Of a stretch of DNA of 64,000 bases, positions 48,282 through 59,500 are shown piece after piece. The DNA is from Bremerella sp. JC817 (GTDB lineage Bacteria > Planctomycetota > Planctomycetia > Pirellulales > Pirellulaceae). The stretch spans positions 186,001 to 250,000 of the forward strand of contig NZ_JBFEFG010000264.1 in the NCBI RefSeq assembly GCF_040718835.1, read 5' to 3'. How positions within the stretch are numbered: the first letter of the stretch is position 1; the number at the start of each line of letters is the position of its first letter. Under the pieces are notes generated by a model. The model ran no database searches and was not told where the DNA came from. It saw only the letters and a list, made by a program, of their open reading frames with translations. The position numbers and the translations under genes are program-made.

Positions 48282-50645
48282 ATGAACACCACTTTCCCAC
48301 AATTTCGCTCGACACTACTGCTCGCGCTTGGGGTAGTTCTTGGGTGCACTCCGCTCGCCTGGGCTGAGGAAGACGCCATGCGAGATAAGGGAAAGAAGAT
48401 CTACACTTCGATGTGTGCCGACTGCCATGGCGATCAGGGCCAAGGCGTCGCCGGAGCGTACGAAGCGACACTCGCAGGGGATGCCAGTATTGGCGAGCTC
48501 GCTGATCAGATTTCCAAGACCATGCCGGAAGGGGACGCCGAGGCATGCCAGGGACCTGATGCCGAAGCGGTCGCTGCTTACATGCATTACAGCTTTTACA
48601 GCGAAGCGGCCCGAATCCGAAACCGTCCGCCACAAATCAGCTTGGCTCGTCTGACCGGCAACCAGCTTCGTCAGAGCCTGGCCGATCTGTATGGTCACTT
48701 CTACGGCAACATGGCCTACACCGACGAACGTGGCGTGAAGGGGATCTATTTCACCGGGGCGCGCTGGAAAGAAGAGAATAAGAAGATCGAACGGATCGAT
48801 TCGACCATCGACTTCGATTTCGGCCGTGAAGGTCCTGGCGAAGGAATCGACAAAGAAGACTTCCTGATCCATTGGAACGGCAGCATCATCGCGGAAGAAA
48901 CAGGCGACTACGAAATCATTCTTCGCAGCACTGTCTCGTTCACCATGCACTTCGGTAAGCTGGGACGCGAGTTCATCGACAACCACGTGCAGTCAGGTGA
49001 CAAAACCGAGTTCCGCGAAGTGGTTCGTCTGACCGCCGGGCGAGCCTACCCCTTCAAAATCGACTACGTCCAGCGAAAGCGAAAGACCGAGCAACCGCCT
49101 GCCAGCATCTCGATGTCGTGGATCCCTCCGCATGGCACCGAACAGTTGATCCCCAAACGGAATTTGATTCCATGGACCGTCGAACCATCGTTCTCGCTGC
49201 AAACCAAGCTGCCGCCGGACGACCGTAGCTACGGCTTTGAACGAGGGATCGCGGTCGATCGCCAATGGGACGATTCGACCACATCGGCCGCTTTGGAATT
49301 CGGCCTGGTAGCCGTCGACGAACTATGGCCTGATTTCCAGCGACGCAACAAGAAGGTCCCTGAGGATAATCGCCAGCGGCTGAAGGCCTTCCTGACGGAA
49401 CTGGTCGAAACGGCGTTTCGCACCAAGCTCAGCGATGATCTGAAGCAGCTTTACATCGAACAGCAAGTGGCCCAGTGCCCCGACGATAGCGAAGCAATCC
49501 GCCGCGTCGTGTTGATGGCACTCAAGTCACCGCGGTTCCTCTATCCGCAAACCGATGCGACCGATTCGCCGTCGCAGAAGGTTGCCAATCGCTTGGCGCT
49601 GACCTTCTACGATTCATTGCCATCCGACAAATGGTTGATCGAGAAGGTTGAGCGAAACCAGCTTCAGAACGAACAGCAGATTCGCGAAGCGGCCTGGCGG
49701 ATGGTGAACGACTTCCGTACCCGCGGTAAGACTCGCGAGATGCTGCACGAGTGGCTCAACATGGGGCACTTCAACGAGATCACCAAAGATGAGAAGCAGT
49801 TCCCTGAGTTTGATAAGGAACTGGTCGCCGACATGCGCATGTCGTTGAACTATTTCCTCGACGATGTCGTCTGGAGCGAAAAGAGCGACTATCGCCAACT
49901 GCTGACCGCTGACTGGGGCTATGCCAGCGACAAGATGGCGGCGTTCTACGGCGATGCCTGGAAACCGGAAGGCTCACAGAACAAGGACGAAGCCAAGTTG
50001 CCTCGCGGCCCCGGTGCCGAGCGACTCCGTAAGACCAGCGATCCCAGTAAACTGCGGATGGGTGTGCTGACGCATCCTTACTTGATGAGTGGCCTGGCAT
50101 ACACCGATGCGACGTCTCCTATCCATCGTGGCGTATTTTTGATTCGCTACGTCTTGGGGCGAACCCTTCGCCCGCCGAACGCTGCGTTCTCGCCGCTTAG
50201 TCCGGACTTGCATCCCGATCTGACCACGCGGGAACGGGTCGCGCTGCAGACCAGTCCTGAAAGCTGCCAGGTATGCCATTCGCGTATCAACGGTCTCGGT
50301 TTTACGCTGGAACGCTTCGACGCGGTTGGTCGTTTCCGCGAAACAGAACAGAACAAGCAGATCGATCCGCAGGGCGGCTACACCGGCCGTGACGGCGAAG
50401 ATTTGACCTTCCAGAACGAAAAGGACCTGGTCCAGTTTCTGGTCGATAGTGACGATGCCCACCGAGCGTTTGTCAGCCGTGCCTTCCAGCATTTCGTGAA
50501 GCAGCCAGTGGCCGCTTACGGACCGCAGAAGCTCGACGAACTGACGCAACGCTTCAAAGATAGCGGCTTCAATGTCCGCGCCCTCTTGGTCGAGATCGCA
50601 GTGGTCGCGGCCATGGAACCCCACGACGCCAACATTGCAGGATGA
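48282..50645 (+). CDS. Cytochrome c / PA14-like / DUF1592-DUF1588-DUF1585 protein
   Basis: 787 residues, secreted. Signal peptide ending LAWA, then a cytochrome c domain with CADCH at about residue 45 and further DxxGxG sequence. About 145-270 resembles a PA14-like sugar-binding domain ([32 protein letters not shown]). From about 400 on come DUF1592 ([20 protein letters not shown]), DUF1588 with a second haem motif CQVCH near 661 ([19 protein letters not shown]) and DUF1585 at the end ([13 protein letters not shown]). It precedes the DUF1552 gene by 4 bp, the standard pair in planctomycetes. Function unknown. Confidence 0.93.
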   Translation: MNTTFPQFRSTLLLALGVVLGCTPLAWAEEDAMRDKGKKIYTSMCADCHGDQGQGVAGAYEATLAGDASIGELADQISKTMPEGDAEACQGPDAEAVAAYMHYSFYSEAARIRNRPPQISLARLTGNQLRQSLADLYGHFYGNMAYTDERGVKGIYFTGARWKEENKKIERIDSTIDFDFGREGPGEGIDKEDFLIHWNGSIIAEETGDYEIILRSTVSFTMHFGKLGREFIDNHVQSGDKTEFREVVRLTAGRAYPFKIDYVQRKRKTEQPPASISMSWIPPHGTEQLIPKRNLIPWTVEPSFSLQTKLPPDDRSYGFERGIAVDRQWDDSTTSAALEFGLVAVDELWPDFQRRNKKVPEDNRQRLKAFLTELVETAFRTKLSDDLKQLYIEQQVAQCPDDSEAIRRVVLMALKSPRFLYPQTDATDSPSQKVANRLALTFYDSLPSDKWLIEKVERNQLQNEQQIREAAWRMVNDFRTRGKTREMLHEWLNMGHFNEITKDEKQFPEFDKELVADMRMSLNYFLDDVVWSEKSDYRQLLTADWGYASDKMAAFYGDAWKPEGSQNKDEAKLPRGPGAERLRKTSDPSKLRMGVLTHPYLMSGLAYTDATSPIHRGVFLIRYVLGRTLRPPNAAFSPLSPDLHPDLTTRERVALQTSPESCQVCHSRINGLGFTLERFDAVGRFRETEQNKQIDPQGGYTGRDGEDLTFQNEKDLVQFLVDSDDAHRAFVSRAFQHFVKQPVAAYGPQKLDELTQRFKDSGFNVRALLVEIAVVAAMEPHDANIAG

Positions 50646-50649
50646 ACTT

Positions 50650-52008
50650 ATGGCGAACCAACTTTCACGACGCGATTTTCTGCAGAAGACCGGCATTAGC
50701 CTGGCCGCTGCGAACTTGCTGGCAGGTCTGCCAAGCCTTGGCTGGACCGCCCAAGCCGCGCCTAAAAAGCGACTGGTGTTCATCTTCAGTCCCAACGGTG
50801 TGATCCCAGATCACTTCTGGCCCAAGACGCTTGGTTCGGAGTACGACCTCCAACGGATCTTGAAGCCGCTCGAACCGTTCAAGAGCCAGACCATGACCAT
50901 CAAAGGGGTCGGCAACCTGATCCGCGGCGATGGCGACGGGCACATGCGTGGCATGGGCTGTTTGCTCACTGGGATCGAGCTTTTCCCTGGCGACGTTCAA
51001 GGGGGAAGCGATACTCCGGCCGGCTGGGCGATGGGTATCTCGGTCGATCAGTTTCTGAAGAATCAGCTTCAAGCCAATGCCGATACGCAGACGCGTTTCG
51101 GTTCGCTCGAATTCGGCGTGATGGTACCTGACCGGGCCGATACCTGGACCCGCTGGTCGTACGCGGGCCCGAATCAGCCGATTGCACCGATCGACGATCC
51201 TTACCAGATGTTCGACAAGATGTACGGCCAGGCCAAGAACCGGGCCATGCTGGCAAGCGTGCTCGATGACCTCTCGGACGACTTCAAGAAGGTCGAGAAG
51301 CTGATCAGCGTTGAAGATCGCCAACTTCTCGACACGCACGTGCAGATGGTCCGCAAGGTGGAGCTCGAGCTTCAAGCCGAACTGGTCCAGCAGCGGAAGT
51401 CGGAAGCCAATGCCGAGGACGAGCGAGCCGAGCTCGATCACGCGATCCCGGTGCTGCCACCAAACGTTCGGGAAGACAACGACAACATCCCGCAGATCAC
51501 CAAGATGCAGATCGAGCTGATGGTCAACGGTTTCGTGCACGACATGAACCGCATCGCTTCGCTGCAAATCACCAACAGCGTCGGCCAGCCGAAGATGAAG
51601 TGGCTGGGGATCGAAGAAGGACATCACGGGCTGTCGCACGAACCGGACAGCAACGAAGATGCCTACGAGAAGTTGATTAAGATCAACACCTGGTACTGCG
51701 AACAAGTTGCTCACCTTGCCCAGCGACTGGCCGAAACGCCAGAGCCAGGCGGCAACGGCAGCATGCTCGACAACACGACGATTGTCTGGACCAACGAACT
51801 GGGCAAGGGGAACTCGCACACGCACGAGAACATCCCGTTCGTCCTGGTCGGCGGCGGCCTCGGCTTCAAAATGGGCCAGGCCATCGACTTCAAGAAGGTC
51901 CCACACAACCGCTTGCTGATGAACATCTGCGAAGCAATGGGCTACCCGCAAAAGACCTTTGGCAACCCCGACTACTGCAAAGAGGGCGGCCTGACCGGTT
52001 TGACCTAG
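50650..52008 (+). CDS. DUF1552 protein, probable Tat substrate
   Basis: 452 residues. Twin-arginine-type N terminus [20 protein letters not shown], so exported folded. The rest is the DUF1552 family, distantly like DUF1501 ([51 protein letters not shown] with potential metal ligands). The partner of DUF1592 proteins as DUF1501 is of DUF1553 proteins. An in-frame start at 50572 lies inside the upstream gene; the ATG at 50650 has AGGA 8 bases before it and begins the Tat signal. Confidence 0.92.
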   Translation: MANQLSRRDFLQKTGISLAAANLLAGLPSLGWTAQAAPKKRLVFIFSPNGVIPDHFWPKTLGSEYDLQRILKPLEPFKSQTMTIKGVGNLIRGDGDGHMRGMGCLLTGIELFPGDVQGGSDTPAGWAMGISVDQFLKNQLQANADTQTRFGSLEFGVMVPDRADTWTRWSYAGPNQPIAPIDDPYQMFDKMYGQAKNRAMLASVLDDLSDDFKKVEKLISVEDRQLLDTHVQMVRKVELELQAELVQQRKSEANAEDERAELDHAIPVLPPNVREDNDNIPQITKMQIELMVNGFVHDMNRIASLQITNSVGQPKMKWLGIEEGHHGLSHEPDSNEDAYEKLIKINTWYCEQVAHLAQRLAETPEPGGNGSMLDNTTIVWTNELGKGNSHTHENIPFVLVGGGLGFKMGQAIDFKKVPHNRLLMNICEAMGYPQKTFGNPDYCKEGGLTGLT

Positions 52009-52040
52009 TCACCGGTTGCTGGACTAAGAACAAAGAAAAA

Positions 52041-52068
52041 GGCCGCAGCGTTTGCTGCGGCCTTTTTT
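52041..52068 (+). terminator. Intrinsic terminator after the DUF1552 gene
   Basis: GGCCGCAGC (52041-52049) pairs perfectly with GCTGCGGCC (52054-52062), a GTTT loop, then six Ts. With the AAAAA before it, the hairpin can also act leftwards for the lipoprotein gene at 52112. Confidence 0.92.
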
Positions 52069-52111
52069 GTGTTGGTGCAATGAAGGTCTTTGGCTAGATC
52101 GAGCTATCGGT

Positions 52112-52378
52112 CTAGCGTTGGGTTTCTTCCTGTTCAGCCTTCCGGACGACCTCTTTATAGAACTTCAGCCAGGTTCGTTGCGAGTGAAATCGCTTTACGT
52201 CGGCTCTCAATTGTTCCAGAGTTGCTCCGTCAAATTTTACCGACGTCGGTAACTGTTCCCAGGATTCGACGGTCAATGACTCAGGTACTTCTTGTTTGGC
52301 GGTCTCTTTCGCGACTGGGCTGCACGCCAAAATCGAGAGAAGCACCATACATAGCATCCAGTAAGAAAATGCTCGCAT
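52112..52378 (-). CDS. Small lipoprotein of unknown function
   Basis: 88 residues. Lipoprotein signal with lipobox LLSILACSPV (Cys about 19). The mature part, KETAKQEVPESLTVESWEQL to VVRKAEQEETQR, is charged and mostly helical; no family recognised. It follows the DUF1559 gene by 102 bp on the same strand, an arrangement repeated at 2796-4237 with an unrelated lipoprotein. Probably a partner or accessory of the pseudopilin-like protein. Confidence 0.7.
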   Translation of the reverse strand: MRAFSYWMLCMVLLSILACSPVAKETAKQEVPESLTVESWEQLPTSVKFDGATLEQLRADVKRFHSQRTWLKFYKEVVRKAEQEETQR

Positions 52379-52480
52379 TCTAATTCATCTCGTATTGAAA
52401 TTAGTCGGTATCAACATCCTTTGGCGGTGGAAAAGAAACACCCACACGTCGCCAAAGGAGTCTGTCGAAAGCATATAGGT

Positions 52481-53404
52481 TTAGTCGAGGGTAGCGACTT
52501 CGCCGCCTGCGCGAGTGATGATGGAACGATATGTAGTATTGTCGATCGTTTCTCCGACGAACCGGGCCGAGCCATCAACTTTCAGGAATTGCGCTCCACC
52601 AGGGTGCTGGCTGCGGAAAGCACAGTACGCAGTCGATGTGTGATCATGCTTGTTGAGCGGCCACTGACCGGAGCCCCAGCAATAGTATCCAAACGACCAA
52701 ATCGCACCGTAGGAAGTCGAAGGAACGCCCATTGGAGTGAAGTCCGTTTCGCCGACCATGAACGTGTTGGACGTTCCGTCGGTGATGTCGCGGAAGCTAG
52801 TTGGCTTGCGATGGAGGGGGCCAGGTGGGTTATCGGTATCGACAAACGTCTTGATAGGGATGATTGCACCGTCAGCCATCGTTGACGAGCCGTACAGGAA
52901 GTCGCCGAAAGGATCGGTGGTGTCACTGTCAGTCGAGAACAAGTAACTCGAAGGAGCTCGATTCTCGGAGCCCAGCGGCCCGGTGGGCATGGTCATCGTT
53001 GGGCAGTAATAGGTTGGAATGATTTCCTGCTGCAACAACGCATTAGTCCAGCCGTCACCGTCCGTATCCGTCGTGCTGTTGCGTGCTTCGGCTGGATCCC
53101 ATCGGCTGGCGATTGCATCCTGTTCGATGAAAGGCATCAACGGAATCCATCCTGGTTGCTGCGCCGCAGTGTCGTCGCCTTCCAGGCGATCTCGGAATGC
53201 GTAAGGGAAGAACCCGAACGTATCGTGGAAGTTATGCATCGCCACGCCAATCTGTTTCAGATTGTTCGAGCAGCTCATGCGACGGGCTGCTTCGCGGGCT
53301 TGTTGGACCGCGGGGAGAAGCAGGGCGATCAAGATGCCGATGATGGCGATCACCACCAACAGTTCGACCAGGGTAAATGCAGAACGCGATGTACGAACGG
53401 ACAT
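52481..53404 (-). CDS. DUF1559 pseudopilin-like protein
   Basis: 307 residues. Prepilin-like N terminus [20 protein letters not shown]; the residue before Phe is Ala rather than Gly, so processing by the usual peptidase is less certain. [20 protein letters not shown] follows, and the C-terminal signature is [18 protein letters not shown]. It is similar in size to the DUF1559 protein at 2796 but differs in the middle ([13 protein letters not shown]). AAAGG lies about 11 bases before the start. Function unknown. Confidence 0.92.
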   Translation of the reverse strand: MSVRTSRSAFTLVELLVVIAIIGILIALLLPAVQQAREAARRMSCSNNLKQIGVAMHNFHDTFGFFPYAFRDRLEGDDTAAQQPGWIPLMPFIEQDAIASRWDPAEARNSTTDTDGDGWTNALLQQEIIPTYYCPTMTMPTGPLGSENRAPSSYLFSTDSDTTDPFGDFLYGSSTMADGAIIPIKTFVDTDNPPGPLHRKPTSFRDITDGTSNTFMVGETDFTPMGVPSTSYGAIWSFGYYCWGSGQWPLNKHDHTSTAYCAFRSQHPGGAQFLKVDGSARFVGETIDNTTYRSIITRAGGEVATLD

Positions 53405-53985
53405 CGTATAAAACCTTTTGTAAGTGCCAACCTGGGAAGGGGTTATGGCTCAGAGGGGCATCCTCCGAGATCCGGGTGGCTGGCATCGCAAAAGGCGATC
53501 GCTGGCTGAAGAGAGTCCAGTTTGCTGCTAGGCAAAGTGAAACTGAGTCTCAATTGCATTCCGTTTTAAGGGAGTGACTAGGTGTCGTCAAGAGTCGCCG
53601 ATGGAAAAGATCCAACTTGAAAGCAACCCGAGGCGATTCCGCGGTATGGGGCCTTTTAGACGCTATTGGGGGGCAGGTGGATTGCAGATGACGTGGCCGC
53701 GATGGCCGCTTCGGACCGATTCGCCTCCTGTCGAAATGACACCCTTTGCCATTTTGGCAGCGTGCTGGCATCGACTCTTCTGGCAGTCATGGGAAGAGTT
53801 GGTTTTCTGAAAACCGTTGAAAAACAACAGGTTCGGACAACTTCGATTTTGAATTGTGCGAATTGGCGCGCCTCTTGCAATTTAGACTTTCGCCTCTGGG
53901 ACGAGGCACTTAAACCGACTGAAAATCGGGTTTGCAAATTCGAGTAACTTTACGCGGTTTTGTTTCAACTTCTGTAGGACTTATT
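53405..53985. other. Divergent intergenic region with sigma-54-type promoter
   Basis: 581 bp between the divergent DUF1559 and hsp20 genes. Apart from the -24/-12 element at 53864-53879, small hairpins lie in the hsp20 leader: GCCTC-TGGGAC-GAGGC (about 53892-53907) and AAACCGA with TCGGGTTT (about 53912-53934). No gene is supported. Confidence 0.5.
53864..53879 (+). promoter_or_regulatory. Sigma-54 (-24/-12) promoter candidate for hsp20
   Basis: TGGCGCG-CCTC-TTGCA matches the consensus TGGCACG-N4-TTGCA in all but one position and keeps the exact GG-to-GC spacing. Transcription would start near 53890, leaving a leader of about 95 bases before the start at 53986. No enhancer-binding protein gene is nearby. 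Confidence 0.6.
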
Positions 53986-54450
53986 ATGGAAAGGTTGATC
54001 AAAATGGTCCGTACTCCTGCACAATCTGAAGCGAAGAGCCACCCGCTGACCAACTGGCATAGCGAGATGGACAACCTGTTTGAATCGTTCTTTCGCCCGG
54101 TCCGCCAAAGTGCGTCTGGCGCATGGCTGCCGGCCATGAACATCTCGGAATCGGAAGGTGCCTATCAGATCGATCTGGAACTGCCAGGTCTGGGGGCCGA
54201 AGACGTCAATGTCGAACTCCACGACGGCAAGTTGACGATCTCCGGCGAACGCAAGACCGAAGAGCAATCGGACGATCGTCGTTGGCATCGTGTCGAACAT
54301 GTTTACGGCAAGTTCCAACGCGAACTGAAACTGGGAGTTCCGGTTGACGAGGACAACGTCACCGCCAACTTTAAGAATGGTGTCCTCTCGGTCTCGATTC
54401 CGAAATCGGAACAGGCCAAGCCTCGCAAGATTGAGGTGAAGAACAGCTAA
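53986..54450 (+). CDS. Small heat-shock protein, Hsp20/alpha-crystallin family
   Basis: 154 residues, an ATP-independent holdase chaperone. The N terminus has NLFESFFRPVRQ; the alpha-crystallin domain (about 45-140) has YQIDLELPGLGAEDVNVELH, KLTISGERKTEEQ, FQRELKLGVPVDEDNVTANF and GVLSVSIPKSE (the GVLxxxxPK end). The start at 53986 has AGGA 6 bases upstream; an in-frame ATG at 53932 extends into the leader, and the ATG at 54004 is an alternative. Preceded by a sigma-54-like promoter and followed by a terminator, so a single-gene transcript. Confidence 0.95.
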   Translation: MERLIKMVRTPAQSEAKSHPLTNWHSEMDNLFESFFRPVRQSASGAWLPAMNISESEGAYQIDLELPGLGAEDVNVELHDGKLTISGERKTEEQSDDRRWHRVEHVYGKFQRELKLGVPVDEDNVTANFKNGVLSVSIPKSEQAKPRKIEVKNS

Positions 54451-54486
54451 GACAACATCCCTCGTGCATTTCCTTGGATGAGCATG

Positions 54487-54518
54487 ACGCCGGCCGCGAC
54501 CCCCAAAGCGGCCGGCGT
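54487..54518 (+). terminator. Intrinsic terminator after hsp20
   Basis: ACGCCGGCCGC (54487-54497) pairs perfectly with GCGGCCGGCGT (54508-54518), 11 bp with a 10-base loop, followed by TCTTGTTTCTT. Confidence 0.8.
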
Positions 54519-54625
54519 TCTTGTTTCTTGCTCCGGTCGTAGGTCGCTTGAGTCTGGCCGCTGGTGGCGCCATACTACCCAGCAGCATCCTTTCCCTTCA
54601 TGCCTCGCCCAGGTGAATGCCTCTC

Positions 54626-56317
54626 ATGGACCGACCTCTTAATTGGAATAGCCGCAATCTGACCCAAGGCTGGCAACGTGGCGTTACTGCTTTCTATTAC
54701 GGACTGAACTTTCAGGAAGATGACTTCCATAAGCCGCAAGTCGGGATTGGGGTCCCGCTGCTGGAAGGGAATCTGTGTAACGTTCATGCCTATCGCCTGG
54801 CCACGCTGCTGAAGCAAGGCTGCGAGAAAGAAGGGCTCATCGGGTTTCCGTTCGGCACGCCGGCGGTCAGCGACAACATCACTCAAGGGCAAGAGGGGGG
54901 CAACGCCAGTCTTCCGTCGCGCAACATGATTGCCAACGCGGCCGAATGCGTGACGAGTGCGCATGGTTACGATTTCCTGATCGGCATGCACAACTGCGAC
55001 AAGAACGGTCCTGGCTTCGCGATGGCCTTGGCTCGTTTGAATTACCCAGGCCTGATCGTCAACGGCGGCAGTATCAAGCCAGGTTGTCATCGCGGACAAG
55101 ATACGTCGATTCTGGATGTCTACGATTCCCAGGCCGCGGCCAGTGTCGGCGCGATGACGCATGACGAAGCGGATCAGATTCTGCGCACCGCATGCCCGGG
55201 GCCTGGCGGATGTGGCATCGCGGCCTCGTTCAATACCTGGGGGATCGCGCTGGAAGCGATGGGCCTGTCGGCTCCTTATTCCAGTAGCAACCCTGCGGAC
55301 GACCCGTCGAAGATCGCCGAGTGTGAAGGGGTTGGTGTGCTGGTCAAACGACTCCTAGCGGAAGACATTCGTCCCCGCGACATCGTCACGCGTGCTTCGA
55401 TGTTGAATGCGACCCGAGCGGTTGCGGCGATGGGTGGTTCGACCAATGGTGTGTTGCATCTACTGGCATTGGCTCGCGAAGCTCACGTTGATTTCCATCT
55501 GCAAGACATTCAGCAGATCTGCCGTGAAACGCCGGTGCTGTGCAGCTTTGCCCCACGTGGCAAGCGAACGATGTTCGACCTGTTCAAGCTAGGGGGAACA
55601 CCGATCTTCCTGAAGTATCTGCTGCAGCAAGGAATGCTCGATGGCGACTGTATCACGGTCACTGGCAAGACGATGGCCGAGAACCTGGCCGATGTGCCGG
55701 ACGTGACTTGGGATCAAGATTTGATCGTCCCGGTCGAAAAGCCGTTCAAGCCGTATGCCGACATGCAGATCTGCTTTGGCAACCTGGCCCCTGGCGGAAT
55801 CGTGTTCAAGGTGAGCAGTATGAAAGAGCCCACCTTCCGCGGCAACGCGATTTGTTTCGACGATCCTCGCAAGATTGTCGAAGCGGTCGAACGTGATGAA
55901 ATTCAGCCTGGTACGGTGATCGTGCTGCGTTACCTCGGCCCGATGGCCTCCGGCATGCCGGAAGTCTTGGTGGCGACTGCCGCGCTGGCCGTGCCGAAGC
56001 TGGATGGCAAGGTCGCGTTTCTTTCAGATACGCGTGTTTCGGGGGTTTCGCACGGAGCGATCGGTGTGCACTGCTCGCCGGAAGCTGCCGTGGGTGGGCC
56101 GATTGCTTTGGTTGAAGATGGCGACGAGATCTCGTTCGACCTGGTCGCAGGCGATCTCACGTTGCACGTTGACGATGCCCTTCTGGCAGAGCGTCGTCGA
56201 AAGTGGAACGCGCCTGAGATCCCGCGCACGCGCGGTTATCTTGCCGACTTCGCCGCGACCGTATCGCAGGCACATCATGGCTGCGTCAGCAAAGCCTTTC
56301 TTCCCGATGCGGATTAG
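54626..56317 (+). CDS. ilvD: Dihydroxy-acid dehydratase
   Basis: 563 residues. Dehydrates dihydroxy acids in valine, isoleucine and pantothenate synthesis; an iron-sulfur enzyme. Three cluster Cys are seen: C51 (NLCNVH), C124 (HNCDKNGPG) and C196 (GPGGCGIAASFNTW), the three-Cys pattern of [2Fe-2S] enzymes. LPSRNMIANAAE, ALEAMGLSAPYSSSNPA, AMGGSTNGVLHLLALA and FKVSSMKEPTFRGNA agree with the IlvD/Edd family; normal IlvD length. A sugar-acid dehydratase of the same superfamily is possible. The ATG at 54626 has AGGTGA 9 bases upstream; an ATG 9 bases earlier is too close to it. It stands alone, away from other ilv genes. Confidence 0.85.
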   Translation: MDRPLNWNSRNLTQGWQRGVTAFYYGLNFQEDDFHKPQVGIGVPLLEGNLCNVHAYRLATLLKQGCEKEGLIGFPFGTPAVSDNITQGQEGGNASLPSRNMIANAAECVTSAHGYDFLIGMHNCDKNGPGFAMALARLNYPGLIVNGGSIKPGCHRGQDTSILDVYDSQAAASVGAMTHDEADQILRTACPGPGGCGIAASFNTWGIALEAMGLSAPYSSSNPADDPSKIAECEGVGVLVKRLLAEDIRPRDIVTRASMLNATRAVAAMGGSTNGVLHLLALAREAHVDFHLQDIQQICRETPVLCSFAPRGKRTMFDLFKLGGTPIFLKYLLQQGMLDGDCITVTGKTMAENLADVPDVTWDQDLIVPVEKPFKPYADMQICFGNLAPGGIVFKVSSMKEPTFRGNAICFDDPRKIVEAVERDEIQPGTVIVLRYLGPMASGMPEVLVATAALAVPKLDGKVAFLSDTRVSGVSHGAIGVHCSPEAAVGGPIALVEDGDEISFDLVAGDLTLHVDDALLAERRRKWNAPEIPRTRGYLADFAATVSQAHHGCVSKAFLPDAD

Positions 56318-56380
56318 TCCGTTTGGGGTGCCTAACTCGCGCTGATATCCTGACTTCCGTGTAGGTGGTCAGAAAAAATT

Positions 56381-56478
56381 TTAGCAGCAAATGAAACCTC
56401 TTCCTTTAATTTGCGGCTAAGGCGGAAACGTTTTCCATTGCTAAATCCAATGGAGTGGGAACCCGTGACCGGTCCCAC
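56381..56478 (+). promoter_or_regulatory. Hairpin-rich leader of the PEPCK-like gene
   Basis: Three successive hairpins lie 64-162 bp before the start at 56543. The first is TTAGCAGCAAAT (56381-56392) with ATTTGCGGCTAA (56409-56420), 12 bp with one mismatch. The second is CCATTG with CAATGG (56435-56453). The third is GTGGGA-A-CC with GGTCCCAC (56455-56478), with one bulged A. The first follows an A/T-run and could terminate leftward transcripts; as a whole it looks like a structured 5' leader. No known riboswitch is recognised. Confidence 0.4.
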
Positions 56479-56542
56479 TTTGTGCTGTACGATTCACACC
56501 AACTAGCGACCATTCACGATCCCAGTACGTGGTGCCTAACTC

Positions 56543-59500
56543 ATGGACCTTCGAGAATCTCTTGGCGTTCGTCAGCCCGGTGAAGCCGTCGATCTGAAGT
56601 CGGAACGACAGGAACTCATCCGCTACATCAACCTGCAACTTATCGCCAACGAATTGGCTCCGGCACTCGATGCGAGTGACGTCGAGTTTATCGGTTTGGC
56701 GAAGGGCTTGCTGGCGAATTACCACGAAAAAACCCGGATGCTCTACGATCGGCCAGCCCCGATCGACCAACGTATTGAAGCGTTTCTGGAGCGATACTTC
56801 CAAGACCTGAAGCCGGCCGAGCCACTGCGGTTGCCCCGCAAGTCGTTTACCCTGGAGCGTCACGGCGTTGCTCGCGAGTTGTCACTGCCGGTCAATCGCA
56901 ACGAGTTCAAAAGCGAACTGGTCGAGTCGTACCGAATTGCCAACGGTGTGCTGCATAACCCACGCCACGATCGACGGACGACCAAAGGCACTTTCCACGT
57001 GACCGATGGTGGCTTGCCCGTAGCCGGCGACAAACGTCTTGTGCCGCGCGAAGTGTTCATGAAGATGTTCCAGATCGCGGTGAATCCACCTGAAAAGGAC
57101 ACACTGCTGCCGTTCACCTCGGACAACGAAACTCCGGCTCATAGCATTGTTTCGCTGCTGCTGCGCCCGGTTGTCTGCCCGGAAGTTCCGGGTGTGACCC
57201 CCGAGAAGTCGATGGAAGTTCGCTTCTTCGTGCCGGGGCAGTTGGTCAGCAACATGGACTTTGTCGAATCGATTTTCGGCAACGCCGGCGATCCTTACAT
57301 CTCGAAGAACAACGCCGCCCTCGACGTCGAGCATTGGACGGGGCATACCGGTTGCGTGATTCTGGCGCCGCACTTGGGTTCGTATACCAAGAAGGAACTG
57401 GGCCTGCCGCATTGGGATGTTGCCACCGCTCGCCAACGCCAGGACTCGATGTGCTGGAAGGAAGAGGGCGAACTGTACAACGACGGCATGGCGTTCAAAT
57501 TGACCTGCCGCGATGCCAGTGGCGTGGTGGTGACGCTGATCGCCGACAACTACTACGGTTACTGTAAGAAAGAAGTCAAAACGCAGATCAGCTACGCCGC
57601 GAACTTGTACGGCAACACCGAAGAAGAACACGCAGGCGGCTGTATTGCCTACACCAGTTGGAATCTGGGTGACGAATTCAAAGTCAACAGCCAGAAGTAC
57701 AACGGTCGTACGATCGATGACGTGAAGAACGACTACGGCGATTGGATCGACTTCCAGCCGGAAGGTTACGGTATCGATAAGCGTCATCCGGAAGTGTTCT
57801 ACATTCCGGAGGATGCCCGGGCCACGATGCTCGAGCAGTGCATCAAATGGACTCGCGATGGCGAAGAGCACTCGTTGCCGCTGCTGCCGAATCAGTACTA
57901 CATTGCACCATCGGGTTACAAAATCCGCATGGAAAAGCACCCGGCCGCCCCAAGCTGGCGTCTGGTTGGTTCGGCCGCGGAAGGTGTCTTCTGCCACAAG
58001 CCATGCACGGTGAGTGGCGGCGGCAAGAGCGAAATCAGTAAGTCGCTGACCGACTATACGCTGTACGGTCCGATCTTTGTTTCCGATATCGAGAAAGATC
58101 TCGACGCCGTCGACGAGATTTTCCAGAAAGATTACTCCGATCGCTGGAAAGCGGATTCGAACAAGCGACCTGACTATTCGAGCACACCATCGCGTCCGGT
58201 GCTTGCCCCGGAACGTACGCTCGGTAGTGTGATCAAACTGTTGACGCCGTCGATCGACTATACCGACGCCTACAACGAATGGCTGAACAGCATTCCGCAT
58301 CACATCACTTCGATTGCCTTTATCATCAAGCGATTGATGCTGCCGGAATGGGGCGAGAACTGGCGTGACTACTTTGGTGTCGACATCGTCAACGGTGTGC
58401 CAGGGCACGAGCTGAAAGTGCTGGATCGAAAGCTGGTTGGTACGTACCTGCGGGTTGGTTTCAACAAAGACAATCGTTGGCGAACGTATAAGCTGCGACA
58501 AGACTTCATGCCGTCGGACAAGGTTCAGACCGAAGACGACATTAGTGCCTCGGTGATCGTTCCGAATGCGATGCTGGACTCGTTCGTAGATACAGAAGCG
58601 ACCTCGTCCAAATTCACGATCAACTGCGAAGCCCGTTTGTTCCAGCGTCCCGACGATGCCATCCATCGCGGGTTCGATCGCAAGACCGAAAGCGACCTGG
58701 CGAAGCCGGGCAACTTCATCTCGAACTTCGAGCCGTTGACCAAGGACTACGTCGATCAGATGGCGACCCACGCGGTCGACTTCGATTCGTTCACGCAGCC
58801 CATGGAAGACTTTCTCGGAGCGTTCCTTGCTTCGGAGGACGAGTACGTTGTCAGTTCGGCCAATCCGCGGCTGGTGAACGGGGTGCCTACCAAGAACCCA
58901 CGTTACCTGCAGATTCGTCCCGACCTGGAAAACCCATTGCCGAAGTACGTCGGTGAAATGGGTGCTCGTTTGTATCGCAAGCTGAAGCCGGAACAGGCCC
59001 TCTATCAGCCGGTGGGTGCCGTGCTTTGTGGTCGTCGAAACAATCCGCCAGACAAGGAAGCGGGGATTCGCGGTCTGGCCGTTTTTGGCCCGATCCATTA
59101 TCAGGAGCTGCCGGAACTGTTCATGGACTTCGTCGCGTCGCTGACCGGCAAGAGCCCATCGACCACCGGTGCAGGTAGCGAAGGTGCGTTGACCAAGGGG
59201 CCATTCAATTGCTTGCGTCCCACGGCCGACTTGAACCAGGCGTTGGTCGGTTACATTTTGACCGGACTGGGTGGCTTCTCGACTGCCGCTGGTCACATTG
59301 GACCGAATGTGCGAGTCGATCACGACGTCAGCCTGTTGATTCCAGAGGTCTGGTGTCGCCTGACCCCAGAAGAACGCGATCCGGAGTTCCTGATTCGCAA
59401 TCGCATGCTGGAGAAGGTGCAAGACTTCGAGTACGAAGGAGAGCAGATCCCTGGCAGCCGCCTGGGTTACCGCATTACCCGGGCCTTCGTGCGGATGTTC

